Assembly: GCF_040802235.1 (NCBI RefSeq)
Contig: NC_133167.1
Location: forward strand, 96,768,001 to 96,832,000
Reading direction: 5' to 3'
DNA from: Manis javanica
Taxonomy: Eukaryota; Chordata; Mammalia; Pholidota; Manidae
Length of the DNA stretch: 64,000 nt
The notes beneath the pieces were generated by a model that worked only from the letters and a program-made list of their open reading frames with translations, was not told the DNA's origin and searched no databases. A program made the position numbers and the translations under genes. This document shows, one piece after another, positions 46,650 through 58,860 of the stretch. Within the stretch, counting starts at the first letter, position 1, and each line of letters begins with the position of its first letter.

Positions 46650-46865
46650 ACTGCACTTTCCAATATGTTGGCCACTAGCCACATGTGGTTATTCAAATTT
46701 CAATTTAAAAATTGAAATAAAATTGAATTAGAAATTCAGCTTCTCAGTTTCACTAGCCACATTTCAAATACTCAATAGCCACATATGGCTAGTGGCTACC
46801 TTATGGATAGAACAGAGTATAAAACATGTCCATCACGGTAGAATGTTCTACTGGAAAGGAGTGGT
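46650..46865. repeat. MER3-like hAT element with long inverted repeats
   Basis: TTGGCCACTAGCCACATGTGG near 46670 is mirrored by CCACATATGGCTAGTGGCTACC near 46780-46800. The terminal GTCCATCACGGTAGAATGTTCTACTGGA completes the pattern. The inverted repeats give a hairpin-prone structure. It lies directly next to a MER5A-like copy. Confidence 0.7.
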
Positions 46866-47144
46866 CAAAAATATTATAATCCAGAAGATTATCTGATTTA
46901 TACAAATAGAACACAAGAAATGTTACTTGATTTTTTTCCAAAGGTAATACAAAGAAGAAAGGTATAACACAAAAGCACCCATGAATATAGATTTTTTAAA
47001 TTATTACAGGAATAGATTAATATAGAAGTTATCCTGATAGGAGTCAAAGAATTTTAATGCATTCCTCATTTTTGAAATACCTTTATAATAGTAATAATAT
47101 CTTAATAAACAGTGTAACATTACCGATGAATGCAAACTGAATTA

Positions 47145-47530
47145 CCTATTGATATGCAATGCTTCAAAACTTAGTGGTTTACATGATCATCGATTTATTA
47201 TTTCTCAAGATTTAATCATTTGGGCAATTCTGCTGGTTTTCCCTGGGTTCACTCATCTGGTTACATTTACTTGGAGGGTAGGTTGAGGCCTGTGCCTTTC
47301 TCTCCATGTAATCTTTCATCCTCAAGGATGCTAGACTGAGCTTCCTTGCCAGATGGCAGCAAACTTCCAATGGCTCAGCCCCAGTTCATAATTTCTCATC
47401 AAGCCTCTGCTTGCATGACCCTTGCCGATGTCCCACTGGACAGAGCAAGTCACATGACAAACCCATAGTCAGCGTGGGAAAGACTATATAGAGGAGTGAA
47501 TAATAGAAGGTGAAGTCCATCAAAGGTCTT
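47145..47530 (-). repeat. MLT1-type (MaLR) LTR, diverged
   Basis: CAAAACTTAGTGGTTTACATGATCATCGATTTATTATTTCTC at the left is the reverse complement of a MaLR LTR end. CAGAGCAAGTCACATGACAAACCC near 47442 is the matching internal motif. It is old and diverged. Confidence 0.55.
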
Positions 47531-47666
47531 TATTCTACTAATTCACCACAAAAAAAAAATAAGTGGTCATTTTAGGAAAATAAATTTACCAAGATAAAGA
47601 GAGACTTATAGTTGAAAGCTAAGATGAAACTTCAATTTCCAATAAAATGCAGAAAACCAGAAACAA

Positions 47667-48131
47667 TGTGAGAGAGAAAGAGAAAAGAAGCTAATGACAA
47701 AGACTCCTTCCTTAACCAAACTTTCCTCGGGCTCCTCTGAGCCTTCTACTTGCCCAGACCTTGCGCTTGGCCTGCCTTTACAAAGAATCCTGCTAAATCA
47801 GTTTAGGGAGAATCTCTCCAACCTTGATATCCTTTCAAATTCCTCATTCCCACTCTTTGCCGATGGGGTCCATGAATTCTGGGGTGCAAGAATTCTGTTA
47901 GGCGAGTCTAGCAAGAATCCCTCTGGCTTTGGTGCCTCCCCTTAATCATTTTTCATCCACTGACCCTCTCAGTCTGCTTGTTGACTATAAATCCCCACTC
48001 ATCCTTGACTTCAGAGTTGAATCCCGTCTCTCTCCCCTATTGCAAAAGTCCCTTCCTTACTGCAAAAGTCTTGAATAAAGTTTTCCATATCATTTTAGCA
48101 AGTGTCAGAATAATTTTACCTTTATGTTAAA
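47667..48131 (+). repeat. ERV1-type LTR (probably solo)
   Basis: The layout is LTR-like: a C/T-rich upstream part (GGGCTCCTCTGAGCC), a TATA-like GACTATAAATCCCC near 47983-47996, GAGTTGAATCCCGTCTCTCTCCCC, then AATAAA at 48074-48079. TATCATTTTAGCAAGTGTC follows. It resembles class I ERV LTRs of other mammals, family not fixed. No internal retroviral sequence is adjacent. Exact ends are not confirmed by a duplication. Confidence 0.6.
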
Positions 48132-48864
48132 CACATCCAGACTTCACAGTTTCATAATTTTATAATTATTGCATAATTTTTGCTATAAATATGCAAAAAG
48201 AATTCTTTTTAAAACTTCCCATTAATTTTAATTTGATGGAAAACAGTTCCTGTTCATAACAAATATGTAAAGTCATTGTAGATATCTATATATATACATA
48301 TATTTATTTATAGAAGCTTAAATTAGATGAAGAAAACAACAAAATCATATAGATGATACAGAAGAATTAAATAAAAAGACATACTAATTTGGGAAAACTG
48401 ATTAGTGAAAAAGAAATGGATTCGTGAAAAAGTAATTTACCATCTTACTATAATGCTAACAGCACAAAATATCAGTGGAGCTCATACCATAAATGTATAT
48501 ATCTGAAATAATTTAAACTGTTCTTTACAAGAAGAGAAGTAGGGAAGTTAGCCAAAGTTAAAGCATTATAAAAATATAGTAACTAAAACAATAAATAAAA
48601 TCAAAAAAATCAAACCAATAGAAGAAAATTATAGCTTAATAGAAAACAAAAATCCCTTCTTTTCTTGAGTTCAATATACCATACGCTATTTGAGGGCAAA
48701 TACTGGTTACGTGAAAAATAATTCACTTTGAAAATCACCTTACAAAGATTGTCAAAATACAACATGGAATAAGAAGCTAAATGTTAGCTTTAAATGGAGG
48801 TACTCAATGATATTTGAATAAATGCTTATTAGAACAATGAGAAAATTCAGTATTTACTGATGTT
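48132..48864. other. Unassigned interval
   Basis: AT-rich low-complexity sequence with nothing recognised. Confidence 0.4.
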
Positions 48865-48880
48865 AAGGAATTACTCTTCT
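48865..48880. repeat. Left target-site duplication of the U6 pseudogene
   Basis: AAGGAATTACTCTTCT against AAGAAATTACTCATTT at 48995-49010: 13 of 16 match, with 11 of the first 12 identical. Confidence 0.7.
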
Positions 48881-48891
48881 TAAATTTTTTT

Positions 48892-48994
48892 TAAGATGCA
48901 GAATGCTTCACAAATTTGCATGTCATCCTTGGGCAGGGGCCATGTTAATCTCTGTACTGTTCCAATTTTAATATAAGGTTGCCAAAGCAAGCAC
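48892..48994 (-). pseudogene. U6 snRNA retropseudogene
   Basis: Read on the - strand from 48994, the sequence starts GTGCTTGCTTTGGCAACC, continues with AAAATTGGAACAGTACAGAG, and includes CATGGCCCCTGCCCAAGGATGACATGCAAATTTGTGAAGC. This is U6 spliceosomal snRNA along its full length (~103 nt) with scattered mutations, mostly C-to-T/G-to-A at former CpGs. A T-run on the + strand at 48884-48891 (A-run on the - strand) follows its 3' end, and target-site duplications flank it. It is therefore an L1-mobilised copy. No U6 promoter (PSE/TATA) is expected in the flanking DNA, so it should be inactive. Confidence 0.93.
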
Positions 48995-49010
48995 AAGAAA
49001 TTACTCATTT
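48995..49010. repeat. Right target-site duplication of the U6 pseudogene
   Basis: AAGAAATTACTCATTT directly beyond the 5' end of the U6 copy, pairing with 48865-48880. Confidence 0.7.
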
Positions 49011-49685
49011 TTATATGTTTAAAGGTATTGTGGATCTTTAATAAATATTTTCTGAATATTTATGGACAAAATACATGATGTGTGGAATGCAATTCAAAAT
49101 TACTCAGTTGAGGAGAGGAAGTGGATGGGGATAAATGAAACAATACTACTAAGACCTGATAATTGTTGAAGCCAAATTGTAAGTGTATGGGGTTCACTGT
49201 ACTTTTTCTTGACTTTCCATAATATAAGTTTTTAAAATATAGCTATAGCATATTAACTAACCAAGTTTCATGGTTTGAATTACCAGTTATAAGGGCAAAA
49301 TAAAAAACAAACAATAAAGGCTTGATGTAAATCAATATAAGAAAATTTAATAAAGTGTTCCCCAAAATGATATCACCTACCAGAAAATCATATGTGCACT
49401 TAGCTACCACAATTTCCACTTCTATGTTGAGCACACTACTTTGTTGTAAGAAAGGATTATCAACTGCTTTTCCCCTTGTACTTTGGAGCTTATCTTAATC
49501 AACAGGAGCATTGCAATGATTAATGCTGCTACAGTATTAGAAAACTTCAAAATGGACCATTATAGTACAGACAGCACAGAGGTGCTTATATCTTTCTAAC
49601 TAATCACTCTAACTTCTAAGCAATGACATTACTTACTCCCATTGACTGAACTTATTTTCTGATCCTCTAGAAAATGAAAACATTT
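49011..49685. other. Unassigned interval
   Basis: Nothing recognised between the U6 pseudogene and an L2 fragment. Confidence 0.4.
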
Positions 49686-49870
49686 TTGGTAGCTCCACTG
49701 TCCAACTATTCAGGCTTAAATTTTTGGAGTCATCTTTCAATTCTCTTTCTAGCCCCTCAAGTCCTGTAGATTCTACCCCAAAAACTCTTTCACATAATCA
49801 GTTTCTTTTTATCACTAGCATCAGAAATGTAGTAAAATTGTAAAGTCTCTTTCCTCTCTAGTATTGTTAT
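49686..49870 (+). repeat. L2 LINE fragment
   Basis: CTTAAATTTTTGGAGTCATCTTTCAATTC, then CCTCAAGTCCTGTAGATTCTACCCC matches the L2 block that encodes the GVILDS-like segment. The same block is also present in the longer L2 pieces. Confidence 0.6.
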
Positions 49871-50144
49871 ACACTTTCCCCACGTGGCTCATCCTAAAGC
49901 ACAGACAAATTCATATTGCTCTTTCATCCAAATTCAGATATGACTTCCTGTTACCTTTGCAAGGAAAGCGTAGTAAATGGAGGAAGAGGAAGGGGAATGG
50001 CATCAGAAAACCTGAAATCAAATCTTGACTTTGTAAGTTACTTACTATATTCCTTAAACAAGTTATACTCCAAAACGAAATTCTTCTGTGAATCTTTAAA
50101 TTGATGAGTCATCATGATACTGATTATGCATGAATGATTATGTA
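49871..50144. other. Unassigned interval
   Basis: Nothing recognised. Confidence 0.35.
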
Positions 50145-50984
50145 TCAGCTTACTAGGTATCAGGCACTGTTCTGGGTATTGAGTATATACATCCAAAAAA
50201 AGTGAAAAAAAACCCTGCCATGGTGGGCTTTATATTTTAGCGAAGAGAGAAACAATAAACACGATAAACACAATAAATAACAAACATGATAAGTAATACA
50301 TTATCAGATGCATTAAAAAGCAGTAAATCATATGGAGAAGTATACCAAGGTCAGAGGAATTGAGAGTGCCAGAGTCAGGGCAGACCTACCTGAGAACGGG
50401 ACATGTGAGCACAGGTTAAAGGAAGGGAGGGGATGAGCCCACAGAGAAAGTGTGAAGGGAGAGGAGATGGGCATCAGGTCACAGAAGGCTAAGGCAGGTG
50501 ATAAAGTCTGAGCCAAAACACAGCCATGTGTGCCATTTAGGGCCTTGGGAGTTTACCCTGAGGGAAATGCAGAACCATCTGAGCTTTAAAAGCAAGTGTG
50601 ACATGATCCACTGTTCATTTGAAAAACCACTATGGTGGTTTTGTTGAAAATAAACTCTAGTGCATAAAGAGTAAAAGCACAGAGACAAGACAGCAGGCTG
50701 TCGCAGTCGCCCAGAGGAAAGATCATGATGGCCTGAAACAAAATGGTAGTAAGTGAGAAGCAGGAAAAAATTATTATATTCTTGGAATATTTTGGAGGTA
50801 GATCCAAAGGTTTTCCTCAAGGATTTATGTGGGTTATAAAAAGAAAAGGAAGGCCTAAGGATTTAGAAAGATGGACTTGCCATCAGGTGAGATGGAGAGA
50901 TTTGTGGAGGTGGAGTTCAAGAGTCCAGCACTGGGTGTGTTAAATTGGGAATGCCTGGGAGACACTGAACTGGAAACTGTTTAC
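50145..50984 (-). mobile_element. L2 LINE, degenerate 3' segment
   Basis: Reverse-complement L2 landmarks in order: GGTATCAGGCACTGTTCTGGG, AACCCTGCCATGGTGGGC, GAGAGTGCCAGAGTCAGG, CATTTAGGGCCTTGGGAG, GACATGATCCACTGTTC, CCATTTGGAGG..-like and TTGGAGGTAGATCCAAAGGTTTTC. Frames such as 50479-50820 on the - strand are relic or chance. A MIR lies at its right end. Confidence 0.78.
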
Positions 50985-51170
50985 CTCCTAAATGACACAG
51001 TAGCGACCAGTACCTTACTAGGCAGCTTGTGTGCATCATCTTATCTGAGACGATTCTCACAATGTCTATTCGTAGCTGTTGTCCAGGAGCTAATTAAGCT
51101 GGAATTTGAACCCATTCTTCTCTTTGTTCAAAATCTGTGCTCTTAGCCTCTACTCCACATGGCCTCATTA
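50985..51170 (-). repeat. MIR SINE
   Basis: CATCATCTTATCTGAGACGATTCTCACAATG gives the reversed MIR core. AAGCTGGAATTTGAACCCATTCTTC and CTGTGCTCTTAGCCTCTACTCCACATGG follow. Confidence 0.8.
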
Positions 51171-52302
51171 CTAATAAATAGGAAAACAGTGCTAAAGGAT
51201 CATGTTTTCTTAGAACTTATTACCTGACCACTATTAAAATATATGACAGTAGCTAAACTGGGCTGAACTGCAAAAAAAGTATTTGAACATCAACCAAGAG
51301 AACAGTTTCCCAAAATTCACCTCACTACACCCAAAGACACAACTGGAAATCAAATTCTGGAATCAGACTAGCTTTAAAGCTTTCATCATTTTAATCTCCA
51401 AAGAATATTATTCCAACTTTAAGTAGCTTATGTGATTTACTTTCACAGGTCAGACCAAAATGTCAGCAGTGATTTGGAGAAAGACCTTACCATTGTGTTC
51501 AGTGACATTTTATATTGGCAGGAAATAACCATTTATGCAATTATTTTGTGTAATCCTTACATTCCTGTTAGTTTAAGATAGAGAAACATATGCACAAAAT
51601 GATCATGTTCCTTAGTGTGAAATTGTACAGAATGTTGTCCCATTGCTGCTCCCTTCTTTCCACTAAAATATAATTATGCCAATGAAGTACCTACAACTCA
51701 GGGGAAAAGAGAAAATAATTTTCTTACAATGAACCAAGAAGCCTGAGATAGGAACATGTTTTCAGTGCTTTCCCATTTTATATCTGTGGGACTCAAATTC
51801 TCTTTGAAATACTACCTATTTATAAAGCCAACACAAAGACACAATTACATTCCTTTAAAGATATTGGGTGCTAGAATGATACCCCTAAATTCAAAATCGG
51901 TATCCCTATTTTATTAATCATTGTAAAGATCTTTAGTATTATTTTTTCCTAATTGATCTTAACCTGCTACTGAAAAATGTTGGCTCTTGAATAGAAAAAA
52001 AGAAAAAGCTCTTTCTATATTCTATTCATTAGCTTAGTATTTTTCTACAAAGCTAAATCATAAAAATTCAGTAGGACTGGTTAGTCTAAACAAAGCTTAG
52101 AAATTTTAGGACTGATATGAATGCTATAATTTACATTTGAAGAGTGGTTTGTTATCTTAGTACTTATATCTCTGAAACAGTGAAGAACTTACTGTTCTTA
52201 AGATATCAACCCACTTTATACAGACCTGGCAAAAGACTGAGAGCAGATACCGGGTGCTTTCCAATCCTGTGGCTATGTGCAGTGATTAAGCACACAGGGA
52301 GG
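51171..52302. other. Unassigned interval
   Basis: No gene or repeat recognised; AT-rich. Confidence 0.4.
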
Positions 52303-52768
52303 TATATTAGTCAGGGTTCTCCAGAGAGACAGAACCAGTAAGATACATACATACATGTACAGAAAGAGAGAGAGAGAAGGAGGGAGGGCAGGAGGGACGA
52401 AGGAAGAGAGACAGTTTAGGCAAATGGGCTCACACAATTGTGGACACTGACAAGTTTAAAATTTGCAGGGCGAGCCAGCAGGCTAGAGATTTACAGGAGA
52501 GCTGATGTTGCACTTGGAGCGCAAAGGTGATCGTTGGCAGGATTCCCTCTTCCTAAGAGGACCTCTGTCTTTTTCTCTTAAGGCCTTCAACTGATTGAAT
52601 GAGGCCCATCCACATTAGGGAGGGTAATCTGCTTCACTCAAAATCTACTCAATTAAGTGTTAATCTCATGTTTAAAAGACCTTCACAGAGACATCTAGAC
52701 TGGTGTTTGACCAAATACCTGGATACTGTTGCCTCACTAAGTTGACACATAAAACTAACCATCACAGG
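52303..52768 (-). repeat. MLT2-type (ERVL) LTR
   Basis: TATTAGTCAGGGTTCTCCAGAGAGACAGAACC at the left and GTTGACACATAAAACTAACCATCACA at the right are the two ends of an MLT2 LTR in reverse. GCCTTCAACTGATTGAATGAGGCCCATCCACATTAGGGAGGG lies in between. A GA-rich tract at 52360-52420 sits where this family has a simple repeat. It is old and has no coding part. Confidence 0.88.
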
Positions 52769-52924
52769 AGGGTTGAAAAACTTGAAGATAACAGCAGAAA
52801 TTGTGTAGATGGCATATAGGAGCCATAAACAAGACCAGGCTCTTTAACTGAATGCATAGAGGAACAACAACAAAAAGATACTTAATGACTTTCAGTTTAG
52901 TTAACAATGTAAGTGGTATTAACT

Positions 52925-53105
52925 AGATCAGTAGATCTTTAAAGTGTGGTCCCCAGACCAGAAGCATCCCCATTTTCGGACCTTGCCTTGGGCCCCATCC
53001 CAGACCCACTGAATCAGAAACTTGAGAGTGCAACCTGGAAATCTGGGTTTTGATTATCCCACTGGGTAATTCTGATACTAAAGTCTGAGAGCCAATGAAT
53101 TAGAC
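52925..53105 (-). repeat. MER5A-like hAT relic
   Basis: GTGTGGTCCCCAGACCAGAAGC, then CCAGACCCACTGAATCAGAAACTTG and CTGGGTAATTCTGATACTAAAGTCTGAGAGCC match MER5A read in reverse. Confidence 0.82.
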
Positions 53106-53259
53106 CACTGCATCACTACAGAATTCACACATTTATGTCAGTCTGGGGAAAAAAGTTTACTTTAGATTGCTATTTGTTTTACATTGCTATTGTTATTTAT
53201 ATTATTTTTATATTGCTAACAAATATTGCTATATTGCTTAACACCTAAATGATGTTTTC

Positions 53260-53780
53260 TCATTCATCAACAATCACATATGGAGTGTCTACTATGTGCT
53301 GGGCTCTGTTCTATTATTAATTTTTTCTGGAGTAACAAAGTGGTGGCAAGTACAGAGGTGAAGCTGTTGAGGTAGGTTTAGAAGTTCAATTATCAAAACA
53401 TAATTCGAATAGCAACATGAAGAAGTAGGATAACTGGGAAGTGATGGAAATGTGGATTAGAAGAGAAGTTGCAAAGCAAATAAAATAGTCCAGACAAGAA
53501 AGCAGTGAAGAGGAGTAAAGGAAAGAATGATGACTGTAGAAACAGACTCAGTGGGAATGAGTGACCAAATGGAGAAGAGGCATGAAGAAGAGACTAAGGG
53601 GTGATGCTAATGCCCAACTCAGAGAGTGGTGGCGTGTATGCATGCACACTTACATGCACACCTGATGTAAGAGAGTGCTGAACTTAAAATGGAAGATAAT
53701 TTAGACATGAATGGAGAAAACAGAAATGAAAGATAAATATCTCAATAAAAATAATGGCTTCAGGATTCTTTGGTATAGAG
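53260..53780 (-). repeat. L2 LINE fragment
   Basis: CATTCATCAACAATCACATATGGAGTGTCTACTATGTGCTGGGC is the reverse L2 3' end. A diverged continuation (AGTCCAGACAAGAAAGCAGTG) extends to about 53780. Confidence 0.65.
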
Positions 53781-54973
53781 ATTATAGTTAAAGCCAGAGA
53801 GCAAATAAAACTGCACAGTTTATGGAGCATGTACTCCATGATGTTCAAGCAGCCTGAGTAGGGGCAGAGGTTATTTTCATTGGTAATATATTTGTTATAG
53901 CATATTCAATACACCTAATGCATACAAAAACATTAAATTTGACAAGATGTTGGCTGAGGAGATATGCAATTATCATGTTGCTGCATTGAATAATGCACAG
54001 ATTAAAGGAAACTGACTGATTAACATTCTTGCAGTAAAAATAAGAATATGGAATTTAAGACCGAGTCCTACAGAAAATCAACAACTCCAGGAAAGGCAGA
54101 GGAAGAGAGAGCAATAAAGGGGTTTAATTTTCCCATAGCTTATTTTACTAACACATTAATTTATTAAATTTCCATTGTTCCAACAGACTATACAATTTAC
54201 AAAAATTGTTTTCCCTAAAAGAATAACACTGAAAACAAACGAGCCTCTGGTAACTTTAAAAAAAAATAGTAGTATTTTGTCTAATAATCAGGAATATCCT
54301 TTGAGGAATATTTCAGCAAAAGTGTATGGAATATGGAATAATTCAAACATTCAAGGCACCAATACACACTTTCACTCTTGACAGGATTCATTTATATTTC
54401 ATCATAAAAAGCAGATACTTTTCTAACAGCTCCAGGAGTGGCAACGAGATTAAGAAAAGAAAAAAAAAACAAATTTCTCAAATTTTAGTCAATGACCTTT
54501 AAATAGAAAAAAGACATACATTGTTTCCAACTGTTCCATGATTAGGTCACACATAGCTGGACGGTCAGAGAATAGAGTAGAACAAAAAAAATTTGGACTG
54601 TTTTGAAAAATTAACACTGGTTTTATTCTACATCCAGCTGTGTTAAGTAAGGGAAAATAATTGTTCTCAGAGACAGAGGAGTTGACTGATTCTGAAACTG
54701 AAGATGATAAGGACCACAGGCAGGCAAACCACAGAGCAGCCGTAAATAAGTTCTCAACTGAAACAAGAACAAAATGAAACACCTCCAGCATTCAATTTTC
54801 AATTCAAAGTCCTTTTTTGACTCCTTCAACATTTTTTTATTTCAATTTATCAAGCATCTTAAGGAAAGTAATGAAAAGGGGAATATTTTAAAAGAGACAA
54901 GATATATTGTTCTTAGACTTCTGAAGATCATTTTCATTAGGCCCATGGTATATGGACTAGAATATAAGTATAA

Positions 54974-54974
<1 letters not shown>
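53781..54974. other. Unassigned interval
   Basis: No gene recognised. The short frames on both strands at 54489-54832 are mutually overlapping and not convincing. Confidence 0.4.

Positions 54975-55028
<54 letters not shown>
54975..55028. repeat. (TA)n microsatellite, about 27 units
   Basis: Uninterrupted TATATA from 54975 to 55028, then a short CA run to about 55035. It is likely length-polymorphic and cruciform-prone. The YIYIYI open frames across it are artefacts. Confidence 0.95.
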
Positions 55029-55035
<7 letters not shown>

Positions 55036-55036
<1 letters not shown>

Positions 55037-58000
55037 TCTGTATTTACAAATGTAGTTATAAACAATCAATATATCTACACCAATAGATGATAGCTATAGA
55101 TATACACACATGATCAGGTACCACTACAAATTTCAGGTACTACTGACTAAATGTTGCCCAACTTACTCACCTGACACAGGTGACAGAACACTAAATGGAA
55201 AATCAGATCTGTACAAAACATTAACTTAGTAATTATAACATGATAAAATTAATTTCAATCATTCAGTGATTTAAATGACTTAACTCAAATATTCCACAGT
55301 GTTTATAATCAAGCTACATAAAATAAATCTTTCTTTAAATTTATTGCCACTCTCAGTATCTAAATCAGTGCCATAAATATTATAGGAGATCAAGAGATAA
55401 TTGTGGGAAAGGGAAGGAAATTATTTTCAAGCATATAGAAACATCTACTGGCAAAACATTGTAGAAGCAATTCTTAACCATTTACTGAAACGAGAACCTC
55501 TTATGACATATCTTTACTTAGTTACCAAGAGTCAGGCAATAAATTCAGGTGTTTTATAAAATTTTTTTCATTTTTCTAAATTTTTTTATATAGACTTCTT
55601 TCCATCCCCAAGAGCATCCCAAATTAATAAGATTCTACAATTAATCACACTGCAAATACATACCATTATTTTTTTCTAGTCTTGGCTTGGAGTATATGGT
55701 GACATAAATTCATTTTATCTATTTTAACTTATAAGTATTCAAACATTTATGTCAGGGATACACAAAGCAGGATGAAACAAAATATGATCAGTGCTGACTT
55801 CTTATGTATGAAATATTCTGTATTAAACTATTCTCACATGGAGTAACCTACACAGCAACTGAGATGTCTTTGAGCTATTAAGAAAAACAGTTCTTTCTTT
55901 CATAATAGCTCAAGAATTTGGGGCTGTGCCACTTTAATGACCTTCCACTCACAAATGTTTTGTTTCATGGGAATAGAGTGTCATCTTAAAATTTGTAAAG
56001 GATAAATATATTTACATAAAGGGGAAAGAATATACTTGATAACAAGATTAATGATTAGAATAAAGTACAATTCAAACTGTCTACGCAGGATAATGAAATT
56101 TTCTTTTAATATTCATATGAACAGCACAAAACCTCAATTTTCTTTGGTCTTGCATTCAGAGAAAAAAAATATTTTTTTATTTTAACGTTTAATAATAAGA
56201 TACTATTTCAAATGTAAGGCATTTAGAATATACAACAGTAGTCTTCAGCTAAATGAAAACAGTTATTGTTTCTACTGTAAAACCCATACAATGCAATTTA
56301 TCTTCTACATTTTCTGAACCTAAGTCTCTCATAAGAAACAAACATCTAGGATTACCATTTAACATGGATATGAAGAGGCTAATCTTACTTGAGTCAAATT
56401 AAATAGGGTTAGACACAAAAGTCCTAAAGAAGTCATCTACTTCCTGTTGCGTCTCAGCCACGTAGCTGCCTAGAGAGGCTCAGAGCCTGCAGCTGTCATC
56501 TTCCCCATAGCTCGCCTGATGAAGGAGTCTTTTGTTCTACTGATAAGTGATACATTGTGCACTGCTCAGGTGTCCAGAACAAAAAGTATAGGGCGCACAA
56601 TAAACCTCTCTCCAGTCAGTTTTAAGAAGATGAAGAATAAAAGGAAAACTAGCTTTACCTGAGATGTGTTTCTTTCAATAAAACTTCCCTTGCCCATTCT
56701 AAAGGAAAATATCATTTTGTCTGTTTTTAAAAGCCTACTCTATAGTTTGCTTCCCCCCACCCGCACCCCCATTCTGGGACAAAAGCTACAGGAACAGAAG
56801 GTCTTTTTTATTAAAATGGTTAAGTTGGGTGAATTGCCAGCTTTTTGAAGGGGATTTGTTGGAGTGACTTTATCTAAGATAAATTGCCTCCATGTGTCTA
56901 AACAGAGAGCCATTTAAATAACCAGTGATTCTACTTAGTTATCAATATAGAAAGATTTTTTAATCTTTTCTATATGTTCTTAAATTCACCAAAAACGTTT
57001 TACCTTTATTCAGTATATTTCTAAATACTAAAAATTCTTAACATAGGGAAATATCATTTAGTAAATAGGAAAATAAATAAATTATTTATAACAAATAAAA
57101 ACCTATAAGAAAGCTTTCAAATCTGTGTAGGATATATAATTTGTTTATTGAAATCATGTCTTATATTTAAAGAAAATATTGGTATTTTCTAGAGATATTC
57201 TCAAACTACCATGTGAAGAGCACTGGTAGGGGCGGTGGGGTGGAGGGGAACTCATCCCCTTTCCATTCTCTTTCTATCCGTACATGAAGATGTCTCACCA
57301 AGGCCATCCTGCTTGACCCAAGTGGAAGTGTGCAGCTACCATAAGCCACAGGGTCCTGTATTGTTCGAGAAGTCTACTTCATCAAGAAAAAAACACACTG
57401 CATTACTGATGATCATCACAGCAACCCGAGCATGGGTTACTGCTATTTAGATGTCAGTGAATGCATTTTCTCATCCATCTTCCAAATAAGGATGTTGCAT
57501 TTTTATGACGTACAGCTTTATGATTACTCTGACCTCTAAGATCAATAAAGCAAATTTTTTCATAGAACATTTCCAAAATGTTGAGTGCATTTGCAAAATT
57601 TGTGCTTAATGATAAAAGGCTCTCCAAAGTGTGACTTAATATGACATGTTTCTAATAGTTCTTTAGCCTTTAAGTGCACCACTAGCATTGTTTACTGTGT
57701 TATGAAATCTACTAAATGCAAACATGTATTTTATACACAGCATAAGTGTTTGTTTTTAACCTACAAATACCAAGAGCCTGCAAAAGGTCTGGCAAACGTG
57801 GTGCAATATTTGCTGAATTAATTAAATAATTAATTGGGTATGAGATAATAAATACAAATCTTGAAGTTATAAAGACGATTTGATTAACTTCTGCTTAATC
57901 AAATCTTCAATATTAGCATTGACTGTTGTATTACTTTATTCTAAATATTACCCAAAATAATTAATCATCATTTATTTTGCATTTGATTCCAAGTTCTACA

Positions 58001-58639
58001 ATAAATTAGGCATATCCCTGGTAGGTAATATTTTTGTCATTATCTTCTAGAATCCATTCTTCCAGAGACTCAGAAAATTAAAGAAATTAGAATTCTAAAA
58101 TATTCAACATTTGTATTACAGCTTACAAACATAAGTTGAAATAATGAATATATTAATGCATCAACACGGAATAACTGCCCTATTCATTTTTATTAGCATT
58201 GAGAATGTCAAAATCAAAAAGTTCTAATCTTACTCAATGTTGCTTTAAGTTTGGGCAATAGAGAAAGACAAGAAACAAAGAAAAGCAATAGTTCTTCATG
58301 TTTACTCTCACATTTTACTGGGACCATCAGGTCAAATGCTTGTGTCAATGTCTTAAATTTAGATAACAACAGGTTGGGATTTTCTTGGACAAGTTTATTT
58401 CTTTTGGTAATCCAAATGCCACAGCTGCCTTCTAGAGCCATTTGGAAGCTCTTAAGTGACCCTGGATGAATCATGTCTTTAAAACTTTTTTTCTCAAGCC
58501 AGATACTTGGTAAAAGAAAGCATGCTGCATGACAAAATCCTGCCGTGACAAAAGTAAAATCCAAAATCTCTATAGAAATCATACTTGAAATTTATCTTTT
58601 GAAATGAGAACACAGGCCCTAAGTAAACATTAAAAATGG
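55036..58639. other. Unassigned interval
   Basis: Longest stretch without any assigned repeat (3.6 kb). AT-rich with a slightly GC-richer, CpG-bearing patch at about 56440-56620 and another at 57220-57430. No exon-like reading frame with splice signals was identified. Confidence 0.45.
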
Positions 58640-58860
58640 GTTGGTAATTTTTTATTCATTCAATCAAGTAGTCAATCAAGAAATATTTCTTAAGTCTTTC
58701 CTGGGAATACAAAGTCCTGGCCCTAAAGATACTCAAGTCTAGTAGAAGAGACACAGTAATACAGAAAAAGGTCAGAAGATAGCCAGATGATAGTGATCAC
58801 TGCGTGGTAAGGAAGGTAGGTTTATAAACACTATTTATTGCCAGTTACATGGAAATCCTA
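58640..58860 (-). repeat. L2-like fragment
   Basis: TCATTCAATCAAGTAGTCAATCAAGAAATATTTCTTAAGTC, then TCCTGGCCCTAAAGATACTCAAGTCTAGTAGAAGAG recalls the reversed L2 3' end and its upstream block. Confidence 0.5.

Noticed and set aside
54774..55069. Frames with long Tyr-Ile repeats
   Set aside because: They are produced by the (TA)n microsatellite on both strands.
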